A DNA stretch of 64,000 nt from Galeopsis tetrahit (Eukaryota > Streptophyta > Magnoliopsida > Lamiales > Lamiaceae): positions 10,630,001 to 10,694,000 of the forward strand of contig OY776120.1 in NCBI GenBank assembly GCA_963675135.1, given 5' to 3'. Each line of letters begins with the position of its first letter. Within the stretch, counting starts at the first letter, position 1. Shown here piece after piece: positions 1-12,198 of this stretch. The notes under the pieces were generated by a model. The model made no database searches and was not told the DNA's origin. It saw only the letters and a list, made by a program, of their open reading frames with translations. A program made the position numbers and the translations under genes.

Positions 1-271
1 ATTGGGCTTTTTAGTTGTTTTAAGTTAATTTGGCCCATATGTATTAGGGCTCGGACACACGTATATATATATACTCCTAATGTACAGCAGAAAATATAAC
101 TTTTGATATATAACTTTTATGTTACGAAACACATTTTTAATTGTGTTTCTTAATGAACAGGTTTTTTGTTCTTAATATGGTACCAGAGCCAAGAACCTGG
201 TAGGTGATCAAGATTTGAAGTTTTCTGGCAATTTGTGATATTGGAGTTTATACTCACATTGCCGATCATTC

Positions 272-3200
272 ATGACGGAAGAAAAGGGCATCAAGAAAGC
301 CGATGAAGGAGGTTCAAATCCACCGGTTGTAATCGATGCGATGTCGCCTTATAACTATCTGCATCCTTCTGATAAACCAGGTGACGTTTTTGAGCGAATT
401 GGGTATCCGCCTAATTGGAACAGGCGTGGATTGGATCGGAAGTCTGGTTTTGGCCGCGATCGGCGGACCTTGACCGAACCTTCTAGAAGTTGCACAGTCC
501 AACCGCGAGCAGGCCAACTCGGAAGTGATGCAAGTCCCATTCCTGGACTCACAGCCGAGCAATTTCAGAATCTTGTGCAATTCATGAAAACAGAGTGCAG
601 CGATGAGTCCAGCTCGCTCATCGGCCCTTCCGTGAATATGACAGGCAAACTGCCACACACATTGCAGCCTTGGGTAATTGATACGGGTGCAAGCGAACAC
701 ATAGCATGCCGAGATGATGAGTTGATCGATGTCGTGACACATCATTCAGAACCGTGTGTTAGAATTCCGAATGGCGAGACCATTCCCGTTCAAAGTGTGG
801 GACGTGTTGACTTGGGGAATGGCCGGTTTCTTAAGCACGTTTTGCATATACCACAATTTCATTGCAATCTTCTTTCCGTTAGTCGCATGACTCGCATTAC
901 ACATGATTTGAATTGTGTTTTCACGTTCTTTCCAGATTTTTGTGTATTACAGGCTTTACCCGATGCTGATTGGAGTGGGTAAATGTCGTGATGGTCTCTA
1001 CTACCTTGAGCCTACGAAGATTGAGGGGGCAGTATTGGCAGTTGAAGGAAATCAGAATTTATGGCATAACAGGTTGGGTCATGCCTCTGATGGGAAATTA
1101 CACCATATTCATCCCCTAAGAGGACATAAAAGCAATGGTGTATTTTGTGATTCTTGCATACGAGCTAAGCAAACTCGATTGCCTTTTCCTGTTAGTAATT
1201 CTATAACCACTCGATGTTTTGAGTTGATTCACTGTGATATTTGGGGGCCTTATAAAAGTCCCTACAATATTAATCAATAATCATAATCAATACACATTCT
1301 CGGGTGCACGTTATTTTTTGTCAATTGTCGACGACCATAGTAGAGGAGTTTGGGTGTTTCTTATTAAGCAAAAATCTGAAGTAGCCACACACTTGATCCG
1401 ATTTTTCAATATGGTGCACACACAATTCGATCTTCGAGTACATCGTGTTAGGTCGGATAATGGGGTTGAGTTTAAATCTTCCATCTTAATTGATTACTAT
1501 GCAAATAATGGCATCTTATTTGAGAGTTCGTGTACAGATACACCCCAACAAAACGGTGTCGTCGAGCGGAAACATCGTCACATATTGGAGGTTGCAAGGG
1601 CCCTCCGTTTTGAATCGGGATTACCAATTGAGTTTTGGGGAGAATGCATATTGACGGCTGTATATATCATCAATCGTTTACCATCACCAATTATTGGGAA
1701 TAAAACTCCTTATGAGATTCTATTTGGTAAGCCACCACGATACGATCATCTTAGAGTATTTGGATGTTTGGTTTATGCACATGATAACAAATACAAAGAC
1801 AAGTTCGATGAACGGGGGAGTGCATGTATATTTGTTGGATACCCTAATGGACAAAAGGCGTATCGTGTGTTCGATTTGCAAAGTCACAAATTTTACAGTT
1901 CCCGCGATGTCACTTTCATTGAACACATATTTCATTATAAAGGGGTTGATAATGAGGACTTCACTCGCGCGACCAGTGTTGCCTTAGGTCGAATTCATGG
2001 CCACATACCCAACGATACTCACCCTTACATCACGCCGCGACCATTCATCAAACACCGCACATTGGATGTTGTTGTGCCATGTGAGTCCTCGACGCGTGCA
2101 ACACAGCCGACCGACACAACCACTCTTGCACCGTGCTCGGTCGACCATCATGTAGATCCTGAACACGCTGAGAATGCAGCGCCCGTCATTGAGCAGCGAG
2201 CTAGTAATAGAGTACGAAGACGTCCGAAGCATTTGGATAATTATGAAACAGTGTTGCCCCCCTCTCTTGACCATTCACGTCCCACTACCAACTCAGTAAT
2301 CTTGACGGTACACCCTCTCTCTCAATTTATTACGTATGATAAATTTTCTGCTTATCACAAAGCCTTCTTAGCGGCCATCACTTCACGTGATGAGCCAAAA
2401 CACTTCTCTCAGGCCATTAAAGATCCGTTGTGGTGTGAGGCAATGGAAAAGGAAATCCATGCCTTGGAAATGAATGGGACATGGACTTTGGTCAATCTTC
2501 CACCGGGAAAGAAAGTCGTGGGATCGAAATGGGTGTATAAGATCAAGTATAAACCAAATGGTGAGGTTGAGCGATACAAGGCTAGGCTAGTTGCAAAGGG
2601 TTTCACTCAAATTGAAGGAGTTGATTTCCATGAAACATTCGCGCCAGTGGCAAAGTTGGTCACAGTTCGTTGCATGTTGAGTGTTGCAGCAAAACGCAAT
2701 TGGGAAGTGCATCAGTTGGATGTTAACAATGCATTCCTACATGGGGACCTACGTGAGCAGGTGTACATGCGTATTCCACAGGGATTTGCAAAGGAGGGTG
2801 ACAATAGGGTTTGCAAACTCCAAAAGTCACTATATGGGCTTCGCCAAGCATCTCGAAATTGGTACGAGAAAATCACTCAAGCGCTTGTGGCCATTGGTTT
2901 TTGTCCGTCTCGAGCGGATCATTCCCTTTTTGTGTTTCGAAAAGGTACCACTTACGTTTCCGCACTCATTTATGTTGATGACGTACTCCTTGCTAGTAAT
3001 GATCTGAACCACATTACATATGTCAAGAATTACTTGGATAATAAATTTAGTATTAAAGATTTGGGAGTGTTAAAGTATTTTTTGGGGATTGAAGTTGCTC
3101 GATCTCCAGATGGTTTTGTTTTGAGCCAACGTAAATACACCTTGGATATATTGGAAGAGAGTGGATTACAGGGCTGTCGACCAAGTGCTTTCCCCATGGA

Positions 3201-3927
3201 ACAAAATTTAAAGTTACGTCCTGACGACGATAGCCCACTTGTTGATGCAACTCTTTATCGTCGACTAGTTGGACGATTACTCTATCTTACAGTGACACGC
3301 CCAGACATAGTCTTCTCGGTGAGCCAACTTAGTCAATTCTTGAGTGCACCACATCAGAATCACCTCACGGCAGCTTATAGAGTGCTGCGATACCTTAAGC
3401 AGACCCCGGGCCAAGGTATCTTCCTCTCGACACATGGTGATTTTGAGCTCCAAGCCCATTGTGATGCCGATTGGGCCGGATGTCCATTTACTCGTCGTTC
3501 GTCCACCGGTTATTTTATATCCCTTGGTGGTTCACCTATTTCATGGCGCACCAAGAAACAATCTGTAGTCTCTAGATCATCGGCCGAAGCGGAGTATAGG
3601 GCGATGGCAACCACAGTATGTGAAGTTGTTTGGTTGCGTTGGCTTCTTCGAGATTTTGATGTGAATCTGACGAAACCCACCCCACTTTTCTGTGACAACC
3701 AAGCGGCGCGTCAAATTGCAGTTAATCCCGTATTTCACGAAAGAACGAAACATGTTGAGATGGATTGTTATTTTGTTCGTGAGCGGGTCATAGGAGGAGA
3801 TATTCAGCCTCGCATGGTTTCAACCACTGACCAAGTGGCCGACATTTTCACTAAAGCTTTAGGGGCTGATCGTTTTCGCTTTCTTCGGGGCAAGTTGGGC
3901 ATTCGAGACTTACATGCTCCAACTTGA
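272..3927 (+). pseudogene. Copia gag-pol polyprotein, frameshifted, gag core deleted
   Basis: Domains in order: a short gag start (SPYNYLHPSDKPG near 345-380) jumps directly to the post-zinc-knuckle motif GYPPNW, so most of gag is missing. Then come an aspartic protease (VIDTGASEH near 675), GAG-pre-integrase (LWHNRLGH near 1060), an integrase core (VDDHSRGVW, RSDNG, PQQNGVVERKHRH), reverse transcriptase (active-site YVDDVLL near 2973) and RNase H (CDADWAG near 3460; SSAEAEYRAMA near 3580). The frame changes near 950-980 and again near 1260-1290. The 897-codon pol part, 1234-3927, is open. The polyprotein cannot be made from a single frame, so the element is probably non-autonomous. Confidence 0.9.
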
Positions 3928-3937
3928 GGAGGAGTAT

Positions 3938-4174
3938 TGGAGTTGATTTAAATATTTGGAGTTGATTTACATATATGTGATATTTTATACATATCTATGA
4001 TATTTTATTCATTGGGCTTTTTAGTTGTTTTAAGTTAATTTGGCCCATATGTATTAGGGCTCGGACGCACGTATATATATATACTCCTAATGTACAGCAG
4101 AAAATATAACTTTTGATATATAACTTTTATGTTACGAAACACATTCTTAATGAACAGGTTTTTTGTTCTTAATA
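3938..4174 (+). repeat. 3' LTR of copia element 1
   Basis: About 237 bp. Its last 164 bp match window positions 1-177 apart from one substitution and a short indel. It follows the polypurine tract downstream of the pol stop codon at 3925-3927. The exact first base is uncertain by a few bases because the left copy starts outside the window. Confidence 0.85.
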
Positions 4175-4511
4175 AACTTCACCCCAAATCCAAACTCCTC
4201 TGCTTTTATCAACGGAACTCTACGGTATCACTCATCAGCTACTGCGATGAGTACGGGGAGATGATCTTAGTCTACGATTACATGGCTCTACGGCGCAAGA
4301 AACGGCGGAAAGTAGAGGCGAAAACGTGGCGGATGGAGGCAGTGCACCTAGGTTTATTGGGATTGTTGAGGCAAGCGCCACGGACGAGGATACATTTTCG
4401 AGGTTCAGTGAAGCTGCTGGATCAAAGACCAGCGATTCATTATCATCTAGCAGTGAAATGTTGAAGCCTGGGGAAATTTTCTCTGAAATTTTGAACCCAA
4501 TTGGACGTTGA
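4175..4511 (+). pseudogene. Remnant of a malectin-like receptor kinase (paralogue of the gene at 4898-7365)
   Basis: The first 40 bases after the LTR match the malectin segment of the neighbouring gene at about 5382-5422 (FTPNPNSSAF). The sequence then jumps to a kinase segment (LISYCDEYGEMILVYDYMA, compare about 6495-6560) and then to a degenerate C-terminal tail ending FSEILNPIGR, compare FSEINNPLGR at the end of the neighbour. At least two large internal deletions are therefore present. The 5' part would lie left of the retroelement, outside the window. It is a decayed tandem duplicate. Confidence 0.85.
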
Positions 4512-4897
4512 GAATTAATATCTTTATACTTCAATTTAATTCTATGCGGAATTGTCTGAGTGCACGTACTTGTCTGATGGGCGACGAATGGATATAGTAT
4601 ACAAATTAGAATGATACTACTTTGATTACTTTCTCCTTAATATGCATTCTTCTTAACAAAGCAAGAACCTATTTAATATTTAGGAAATGTGCAAAATTGC
4701 CCTTTGTTCATCCAGCATATTTATAAAGTATGGTCAATAAAAACAGCTAGAAGACGGTGACTTTCTGTGGCCCTGACTTAATAAATTATTGCAAGGAATT
4801 GGTCTCCTAGAATATAATTATTTATGTTAAGGGCTAATTTTTATCTCAAGCCTAAATACTGGAGTATTTTTTCTCTTGTCTTAATTTCCCCGAAACA
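4512..4897. other. Intergenic, presumptive promoter of the receptor kinase
   Basis: AT-rich, without a convincing ORF or repeat. It lies between the receptor-kinase remnant and the start codon at 4898, so it should hold the 5' UTR and promoter of that gene. No individual element could be assigned. Confidence 0.4.
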
Positions 4898-7365
4898 ATG
4901 TTGCCCGAGGCCTTTTTTTTCTTCCATCTCCTTATCTACCAAATCGTCTCCGCCGCCGGAGCAGAGCCACCTGCGTACACCGCCACCGACTTAATTCTCC
5001 TCAACTGCGGCGATACATCAAACATGTGGGACGTCAGCAACCGAACTTGGAACGGCGATGACGGTTCAAGATACGCGCCACCGAACGCCTCCAAAATATC
5101 TGCAGCTTCAAGTATGGACTCCTCTGTTTTTGAAGTCCCTTACAAGAGGGCTCGTGTTTTCCATTCCCCTTTCACATACACTTTCCCCCTCCCCCCAGGC
5201 CAGAAATTCCTCCGCCTTTACTTCTACCCCGCCGTTTACACTGATTTCGATACTCGTCAATCTTTTTTCAGTGTCACTGCAAATAGCTTCAATTTATTAA
5301 GGAACTTCAGTGCTTTTCTTTATTCAAAGAATTCTTCCCAACCTTCTTTCATGAAAGAATTCATCATCAGAAACTGGAATTAACCTTCACCCCAAATCCA
5401 AATTCCTCTGCTTTTGTCAACGGGATTGAGATTGTTTCAATTCCTGATAAACTCTACTTCAAAGGATTCGATGAACCTGTCACATTTGTAGATGAGCAAT
5501 TTTATTTCAGTAATGGGACCGTCTTGGAAAATCTTTACAGGCTAAATGTTGGTGGTAGCAGGGTTGAAATTCAAGACGACAGCGGCATGTTTCGGGCCTG
5601 GAACAGAGATGATCAATACGTGTCCCGCCGAGACCATGGTTCGCTTCATCAGACGGACCTTCAGATTAACTATACCGATGAAACTCCTCCCTACAGTGCT
5701 CCGAAAATAGTATATGCAACTTCAAGAGTGGCGGCCAACAAAAGCAGCGGACTTCATTGGTCTTTTCCCGTTGATTCCGGGTTTAGCTATCTGCTCAGAC
5801 TCCACTTTTGTGAGCTTTTTCCTCAAGTAACGGAGCAAAATCAAAGGGTGTTTACAATTTCTGTCAATGATCAGATTGAAGATGATCTAGCCGATATTAT
5901 TCGATGGACAAACGGCACCCAAATCCCCGTCTTCAGAGACTACGTAGCACAAGCTCCTAGATTCGGCCAGCGAGACCTCTGGCTTTCTCTGCAACCAAAA
6001 TATTCTAGTCCTTTGTTAAATGGCTTAGAAATCTTCAAACTCATTGACGACGACAGCAGTTTTGCAGCTGTGAACAGGACGGAGGCTGCACCCCGAACAG
6101 AGCCAGGGAAGGTTCATAGTAAGAAGAAAGGTGGAAAATCCTCTGTGATTTATACTGTCATAGGCAGTGCCATCGGCTTTCTTGCGGTGGTTGCAGCTGT
6201 GATTTTATTGGTGAAGAACTCGGTTCCCAGAAGTGCCACCAGCGGGAGTACTGGACCAGGGCTGCCTTTCGATTTATGCAGATATTTCTCTCTCGATGAG
6301 ATCAAAACAGCAACCAGCAACTTCAGTGACAATTTCGTCATAGGCAAGGGAGGATTTGGCGATGTGTACAAAGGGCTCATCGACAACAGGTCTACGCCCG
6401 TGGCAATTAAAAGACTGAACCCATCTTCGAAACAAGGTGCTGGTGAGTTCTTCACAGAAATCGAGATGTTGTCAAAGCTAAGGTACGTCCACTTGGTATC
6501 ACTCATCGGCTACTGCCATGAGAACGGAGAGATGATGTTAGTCTATGATTACATGGCTCACGGCACTCTACGCGACCATCTCTACCATTCGGAGAATCCC
6601 CCATTAACATGGAAGCAACGCCTCCGAATTTGCCAGGGTGCCGCCAAAGGATTGCAGTATCTGCACGCCGGCACTAACCAAGCCATCATCCACCGCGATG
6701 TCAAGTCCACTAACATCCTACTGAATGAGAAATGGGTGGCAAAGATATCCGACTTCGGCCTCTCCAAAGTAGGCCCTACAGGAGACGCACAGGCACACGT
6801 CAGCACTGCTGTCAAAGGCAGCTTTGGATACATAGATCCAGAGTACTACAGATGGCAGCATTTAACAGAGAAGTCCGACGTGTTCTCATTTGGTGTGGTG
6901 TTGCTTGAAGTTTTATGTGCAAGGCCAGCATTAAATACAAGCCTACCAAGAGAGCAAGCCAACTTGGCAGAGTGGGTCAAGTCTTGTGTCAAGGAAGGGA
7001 CTCTAAAACAGATGATTGATTCAACTCTTGATGGCCAGATTGCACAAGAATCCTTGAACAAATTTGTTGAAACAGCGATGGCATGCCTCAAAGACAAAGG
7101 GGTTGATCGGCCAACAATGAGCAACGTGCTTCGGGGCCTGGAGTTAGCAATTCAGCTGCAGGAGGCGGCAGAGGATAGAAAGGGCAGTGTGGTGGGTGAT
7201 GGAGAGAGCTTCGTTGCACTGAGCTCACCGTCGCCACTGCTGGGGATGTTTTTCAGGCCCTGTGAAACTGAAGGATCTAAGACCATCGAGTTATCAACTG
7301 CAAGCTGTATAAACGTGATGTCTGAAGATGTCTTTTCAGAGATCAATAATCCATTAGGACGTTGA
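4898..7365 (+). CDS. CrRLK1L-type malectin-like receptor kinase, broken by one frameshift
   Basis: Single-exon gene of the FERONIA/ANXUR/HERCULES type. The start at 4898 gives a hydrophobic signal peptide (LPEAFFFFHLLIYQIVSA). An extracellular malectin-like region follows to about 6090, with a transmembrane segment encoded near 6145-6215. The cytoplasmic Ser/Thr kinase has a glycine loop (GKGGFGDV, about 6343), a catalytic lysine (VAIKRL), HRDVKSTNILL at about 6691, DFGLSK at about 6751 and the activation segment GSFGYIDPEYYR; the kinase core looks intact. The family acts in the plasma membrane as wall-integrity and RALF-peptide receptors. The reading frame breaks at about 5365-5371: codons 4898-5383 end in a stop, and homology resumes in another frame (KLELTFTPNPN) and stays open to 7365. 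The gene is therefore either a recent pseudogene or carries a sequencing error; an N-terminally truncated product from 5524 is possible. Confidence 0.85.
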
Positions 7366-8039
7366 GTGATAATCGCTAGTGAAAACACAGAATTGATCCA
7401 CAGAGATCAGATAATCCTTTTTTAGTGTTTTGGGAGTGAAAATATATGTCCTTCGTTGTCAGAATTAAATGGCCCCATGGCCATGAATGATATATATCAT
7501 ACACTTCCCTCCATTATATTAACTCGTGCATCATTATTTATTCAATCTTCACAATTACAAACTTGTTGTGGGCTAATTCTTGGATGTTTGGGGTTCTTTT
7601 GGAGTTAAAATCATATCCACACATATAATGTCTAGAATGATAAGTTGGGGAGGGGGTAGCGGTTAAAGTTGTTGCACCAGAAATTATAAATGAGATGCGT
7701 GACAAGACTTACAATCTTGCTAATGAACGTAAGAGCATTTTGGAAAATGAACGTTTAGCAGACGACTAAGTGATTCTAAGAAGAATATATCTTGTAACAC
7801 AGCAAAGAATGTCACTACATTCTCAGTACAAGGTTCAACGCACAGAATTTGCACGCACCTAAAAAATATCCAACGGTTCTACTGAACTCTACTGTCAACT
7901 ATGCTAGCTTTCCACACTGGGTCAGTGCTAACTGAACATTTCTAACAACTGAAACCTATGTATCCACTGAAAAGAATATCATGAAGTTGAGTCTTCATTG
8001 AAATATATCTCTATGTAGCAAAATTGCTACCTCATTTGA
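7366..8039. other. Intergenic region between receptor kinase and mitochondrial carrier
   Basis: It contains the 3' ends of the two convergent genes. A 35-codon open segment at 7662-7769 (+) reads as a charged helix-like peptide (NEMRDKTYNLANERKSI) that I do not recognise. Nothing else stands out. Confidence 0.35.
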
Positions 8040-10009
8040 TCATTTTTGCTGAGTCTGTCCATCTAGTGCGCACACGCGCTCTGCATGTTTGAAAACAGAA
8101 GAGAGCAGCCTCCGATTAGTTTGAGCTCAGACATCAGCTATGAAAGAAATTCAAAGCACACAAGTAGAAAGGATCGTCGTCGTGTCAAATACATATATTA
8201 AAGAAATCCAACATTAAAATAACAGGCTCCAAGCAGAGTAGCAAACACCAATGGACATAATCACATACAAATCAATGTTAATAATACCAGTAAGACTTGT
8301 TGTAATGAGGAAGAATCCGCTAACGTTATATTACCAGGAACTTAAGATATTTGATTAATACGCAAACAAAACAGATAAATCAATTCATAAATGGATATAT
8401 AACTCAAAAAGGACTCACTTAGATATTCATAAGAAAGTATCATAGAAGTCCCCCAGGCTGACATGCTAAAAAATCTAGGACCAAGTCCTCGATAAAATCC
8501 AGTCCATCCACCATCAGCAATCAAACTTCGAACCACTTGTTTTACAGTCGGTCCCTTTTCCTGCCCTGTCATCTGCAGTACATAATAAGGCACAGTCCTA
8601 TAATTAGAATTCTGTGATTATGTGATACAATTACGATTTCTGTCTGATCAAAGAATTGATTTATACCAAAATGCTATTGGTTTTTTATATATTTCCCTTA
8701 AGGACATTTTTTTAGTTTTAAGTGACTGAGCAGATGAATATAAAGTATAAACAATTCAGATATAGCATGATATCAATGACCCAGAAAAGACATAGTAGAA
8801 AATAAATAATAGCCTAGGATGGGAATAAATTGTTAAACCTGCAATCGAGTTTTTATCGTATCCAATGGGGTTGACAGGCATGTTGCAGTAGCAGCTGCAA
8901 AAATACCTCCAGAAGCTTGAGCCAACAAAATTTTCCCCTCGCTCGGAGCAGTCCCTTCAGCCTCATCCTCATTATCTATAAACCTACAAAAATAAAACCT
9001 AATATTTAGAAAAGAAAAAAGAAATTCACATGAGCAACTAAACCAATGAGACCAGAGGAAAGAACTCGAAGTAAACAAAAGAATGCCAAAAGGTCTTGAA
9101 CATTGTAGAATCACATTAACACTAGTAAAATCTATGAATCATTCAAGACAAAGGAACGTAATGATATTGAACTTCAAAAGCACACCTCCAGATCACGCGT
9201 TGGCTGGCAGCATAACTTGCCCACCAGACAGAACTTGCAGGTGAATATGTTGCAACAGACAAACCAAGGCCTCTATATAATCCCCGTACACCATGAGTTT
9301 TAATAATCCTGCGAGCAACATCCAGGCCCCCACTATAAGTCGTCGTGTGGCCAACACACCCTTGTACCATCAATCTTTGACTAATCTTTATTTTTTTAAC
9401 AAAAAAAGGCAGCAAGGAAAGTATGATTTAATTAGAAATCAATTAAGACAAATTGATACAGAACAAAAGAGCATGTGAGTGGAAGCATACCACATCTGTG
9501 GGAACAAAGAAAACTTGTGAACAAGTGGAAGCTACCATGCCAGCAACTCCATTTGCTATAGCTGCCTTTGTAGGGTCTGATAAGTCCAAAGGTTCTACCT
9601 TGTCAAAAACAACGACTTTCGTTCGCTCTAAAGCAAGGGTGAATAAAGCTCTGGCTGGTAATGTTCCAGTAATTACAGTTCCAAAACCTCTGTATAATCC
9701 AGGAACCCCTTCTCTTTTCAATTGGCCCTTGAAGACAGAAAATGCACTTCTTTCTAGAGCATCATGTGGAGCTACTTGAAGTCTGGTCTTTACAACTGAA
9801 ATCGGATAAAGTACCGTCAAGATTCCAGAAAAAAGCCCCGTTGCATACACAAAGAAACTAGTCTTCTCAAGCCTGCAGATGGAGGAAAAATGTAAGTATC
9901 ACTTAAGATGCCATTAAAGAAATGAAAAATTAACTTACTGGGTCCAATCAATCTCTGGTGGAGCAGCAGCTGCTCTTTTTCTTCCCGCATTATTATTATT
10001 ATTATCCAT
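8040..10009 (-). CDS. Mitochondrial carrier family protein (SLC25A44-like), 6 exons, 330 aa
   Basis: Six exons on the minus strand: 9939-10009, 9491-9872, 9186-9385, 8839-8983, 8419-8572 and 8040-8080, all with GT-AG borders and a continuous frame (331 codons with stop). The start ATG (10007-10009) gives an N-terminus with a run of six Asn. The three carrier repeats carry PISVVKTRLQ, PTDVISQR and PLDTIKTRLQ, the P-x-[D/E]-x-x-[K/R] signature (Ser replaces the acid in repeat 1), plus GLYRGFG, GLYRGLG and GFYRGLG motifs. The protein should lie in the mitochondrial inner membrane; animal SLC25A44 moves branched-chain amino acids, but substrate here is inference. The last exon encodes only a 13-residue tail (RVCALDGQTQQK). 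It resembles Arabidopsis AT5G15640, which neighbours COBL4; a COBL4-like gene lies about 18 kb away here. Confidence 0.92.
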
Positions 10010-10845
10010 CGATGATCGTAATTAGTAAGTTGAATCACAAAGTGCTAACTAACAGTAACACTCTTCTAAACAAAGAAAAACTAACCGCCAAGGAGAGGAA
10101 CAACAACTGATCAGTTGCAATGCCGGCAGTTGGCGCCCAACTTAAAGAGATCGAACAACTATTGTTTGGCGGTTATCAGATTTGTGATCAATTAATCAAC
10201 GGCCATGGAGACCGTATATATTATTCACCTGCCTGTATATCGATTTTATTCAAATTTTATAAAACTGAGATTGGAATCGAGGAATTCATTCTTTTTAAAA
10301 TTTTAACTCTACAATTTAACTAGCACAAATCCTGCATATTATACCGATTTTAAAATATTTTATTAAGTTTTAAATTTTAAACTATAATATACTAGTAAAC
10401 TATTAAAAATTAATAATCAATGGAGAGAGAATTATCAGTTATTAATAAATTATATAAATTGAGAGAATTTAATATATACTTGATACACCAACACAAGTTT
10501 ATAATATACCGACACCAATTAAATCTTATGTACCGTTAATTGCTAGATAATTCTATTTTTTTATGCATCATATCTGATATATGGACCAATTAATTTGGGT
10601 GACCAAATTATACAGTACATTTGCTGGAATCGGCACCGTAATTCACTTTCAATTATATACGACGTCGTACATATCTCCAAACTATTCTGAGGAAGCACAA
10701 CATTGAAGCATGGCCAACCAAACCTCCATGCAAATTAAGCCAATATAAATACCCATGAATATCCCCTTTTCATTTATTCTTTATAATTAATTTACCGAAT
10801 TAATATTAGTTGGAGGTTAAAGGAAAGGAGATTGAAGAAACAACA
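10010..10845. other. Intergenic, divergent promoter region (carrier and PMEI-like gene)
   Basis: AT-rich spacer between the minus-strand carrier start (10009) and the plus-strand start at 10846. It should contain both promoters. Imperfect TATA-like sequence (tataaata, about 10743) lies about 100 bp upstream of the PMEI-like start. No other element was identified. Confidence 0.4.
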
Positions 10846-12198
10846 ATGGCTTTCTTTAACGTCCCTTTTGCCGCATTAATGCTTCTCTCCGTCGTCGTCT
10901 CCTCCGCATCCAGCATCGCCGAGGTATTATATTGAATGAATATTCACAATTTTATTGAAAAAGTTACTATTAAATAATCATTTATAAAAAAAATACAAAA
11001 CTAGTACTCCATTTGAATGTTGTGAATGTTAAATAATTAAGCAATCGACATGACCCGCGGGAAAATTATTTTTCAAGACAGCAATTTAGGGGGTTTGTAA
11101 AAAGAGGACTGTAATTTTACGGACTGAAAAAATTAGGTTCGTGACTTTTTTTTTTTTCCGCAATTTCAGGCCAAATTAGCCCGACCGACCCAATTTCAGA
11201 CTGATTTTTCACGTGAAAGTCACGTGATACCCATTTTTCGGGCTTAACTTTGGGGATATATATATATATATAGCAAAAGAGGGCCGCCCAATTAGATTAA
11301 TTGTCAAAAAATACAAAGATCATGACGTAATTCCAAAAAAATACAAAATTCACGATTTTCAAACGACACGATGTAATTCAAAAAATTATACCAAAATCCT
11401 AAAAATTCACAACGTAGTCCTACATTAAAATTCCTCCAGCTTTAACCTCGTGCCGCCGCCCCCATCCCTTTTTAGCCACCAAATCTAAGATTATGCACGT
11501 TGCGAAAATGTTGTCGAAAAAGAAGTTAAGGGTCTAATTTTGCCAACCCTAAACCTAATTTTAACGTTGTGAAGATGTTGTCGAAAAAATACAAAGTTAG
11601 GGTTTACAGTTAAAATTATATACAGTATTATATATATTTATAAAAGAAGTTATGGACCTAATTTTGCTAGCCCGTAAAGTTGCGGTCTTGAATATTTCTA
11701 AGATAAATAAATAAATAAAATTCTAGATATGCCTCTGTCGTGTCATAGGTCCCATCATCCTCCCCGAGTCCGAGTCCGAGCCCGAGCCCGAGTCCGAGGC
11801 CGGGCATGTCAAAGGAGGAAGAGAAAGCGTTGGTGGCAAAAATGAACGCCACCGTCAATATGATTGAGGTGTTCATATCGAAGGATATAGAGGAGTGGCG
11901 GAATGATCCCACCTCCAACTCGAAGATATGCCTAGAACTTTGTAAGAAAATGTACGTGCTTGCGTTGGACTCGATGAGGGGGGCGATACCAAGCGTCTCT
12001 GATGGCAACTTCAGGAATGCCATCAACAGCATGAGCTCCTTCAACCCCGTTATCACAACCTGCAACGATTGCTTCAACGAGGAGACTGAATTCAGTACTA
12101 GTGGTGTAGTTATTCGCCCGGACTCCGTTGGGAATATCAGTGACTGGGCCACAGGCGTCGCCACCGAGTGCCTTGATACGTTTGCAAAATACAAATAA
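10846..12198 (+). CDS. Secreted PMEI/invertase-inhibitor-like protein with Ser-Pro repeat, 2 exons, 175 aa
   Basis: Exon 1 (10846-10923) encodes a 26-residue signal-peptide-like start (MAFFNVPFAALMLLSVVVSS). Exon 2 (11749-12198) follows a CATAG acceptor; an in-frame stop just upstream at 11746-11748 fixes this boundary. The mature part begins with a proline-rich stretch of six Ser-Pro pairs, then a four-helix PMEI-like domain with the pairs CLELC and CNDC and a final Cys (ATECLDTFAKYK). PMEI-domain proteins inhibit pectin methylesterase or invertase in the apoplast. The usual N-terminal cysteine hairpin is not evident, so inhibitory function is uncertain. An 825-bp intron right after the signal peptide is unusual because most PMEI genes lack introns; it contains repeat-like sequence. 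Confidence 0.8.

Larger units (their letters stand above)
1..4174 (+). mobile_element. Ty1/copia LTR retrotransposon 1, degraded, 5' LTR cut by the window edge
   Basis: The sequence at 1-177 is repeated almost exactly at 4011-4174, giving two direct LTRs. The left one is truncated by the window start; the complete right LTR runs from about 3938 to 4174. The visible LTR parts differ by one substitution and a short deletion in the right copy. Directly after the left LTR, 178-190 reads TGGTACCAGAGCC, one base off the usual plant initiator-tRNA-Met primer site. A purine tract (gaggaggagt) precedes the right LTR. The interior encodes gag-pol in three frames. The element sits inside a malectin receptor-kinase pseudogene: the base after the right LTR begins a sequence homologous to 5382 onwards. 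The left target duplication is outside the window. Confidence 0.93.

Noticed and set aside
5524..7365. Independent 613-codon receptor kinase gene
   Set aside because: Homology continues upstream across the frameshift into 4898-5383, so it is one broken gene rather than a separate complete one.
9453..9779. 108-codon plus-strand ORF
   Set aside because: Antisense to exon 2 of the mitochondrial carrier.
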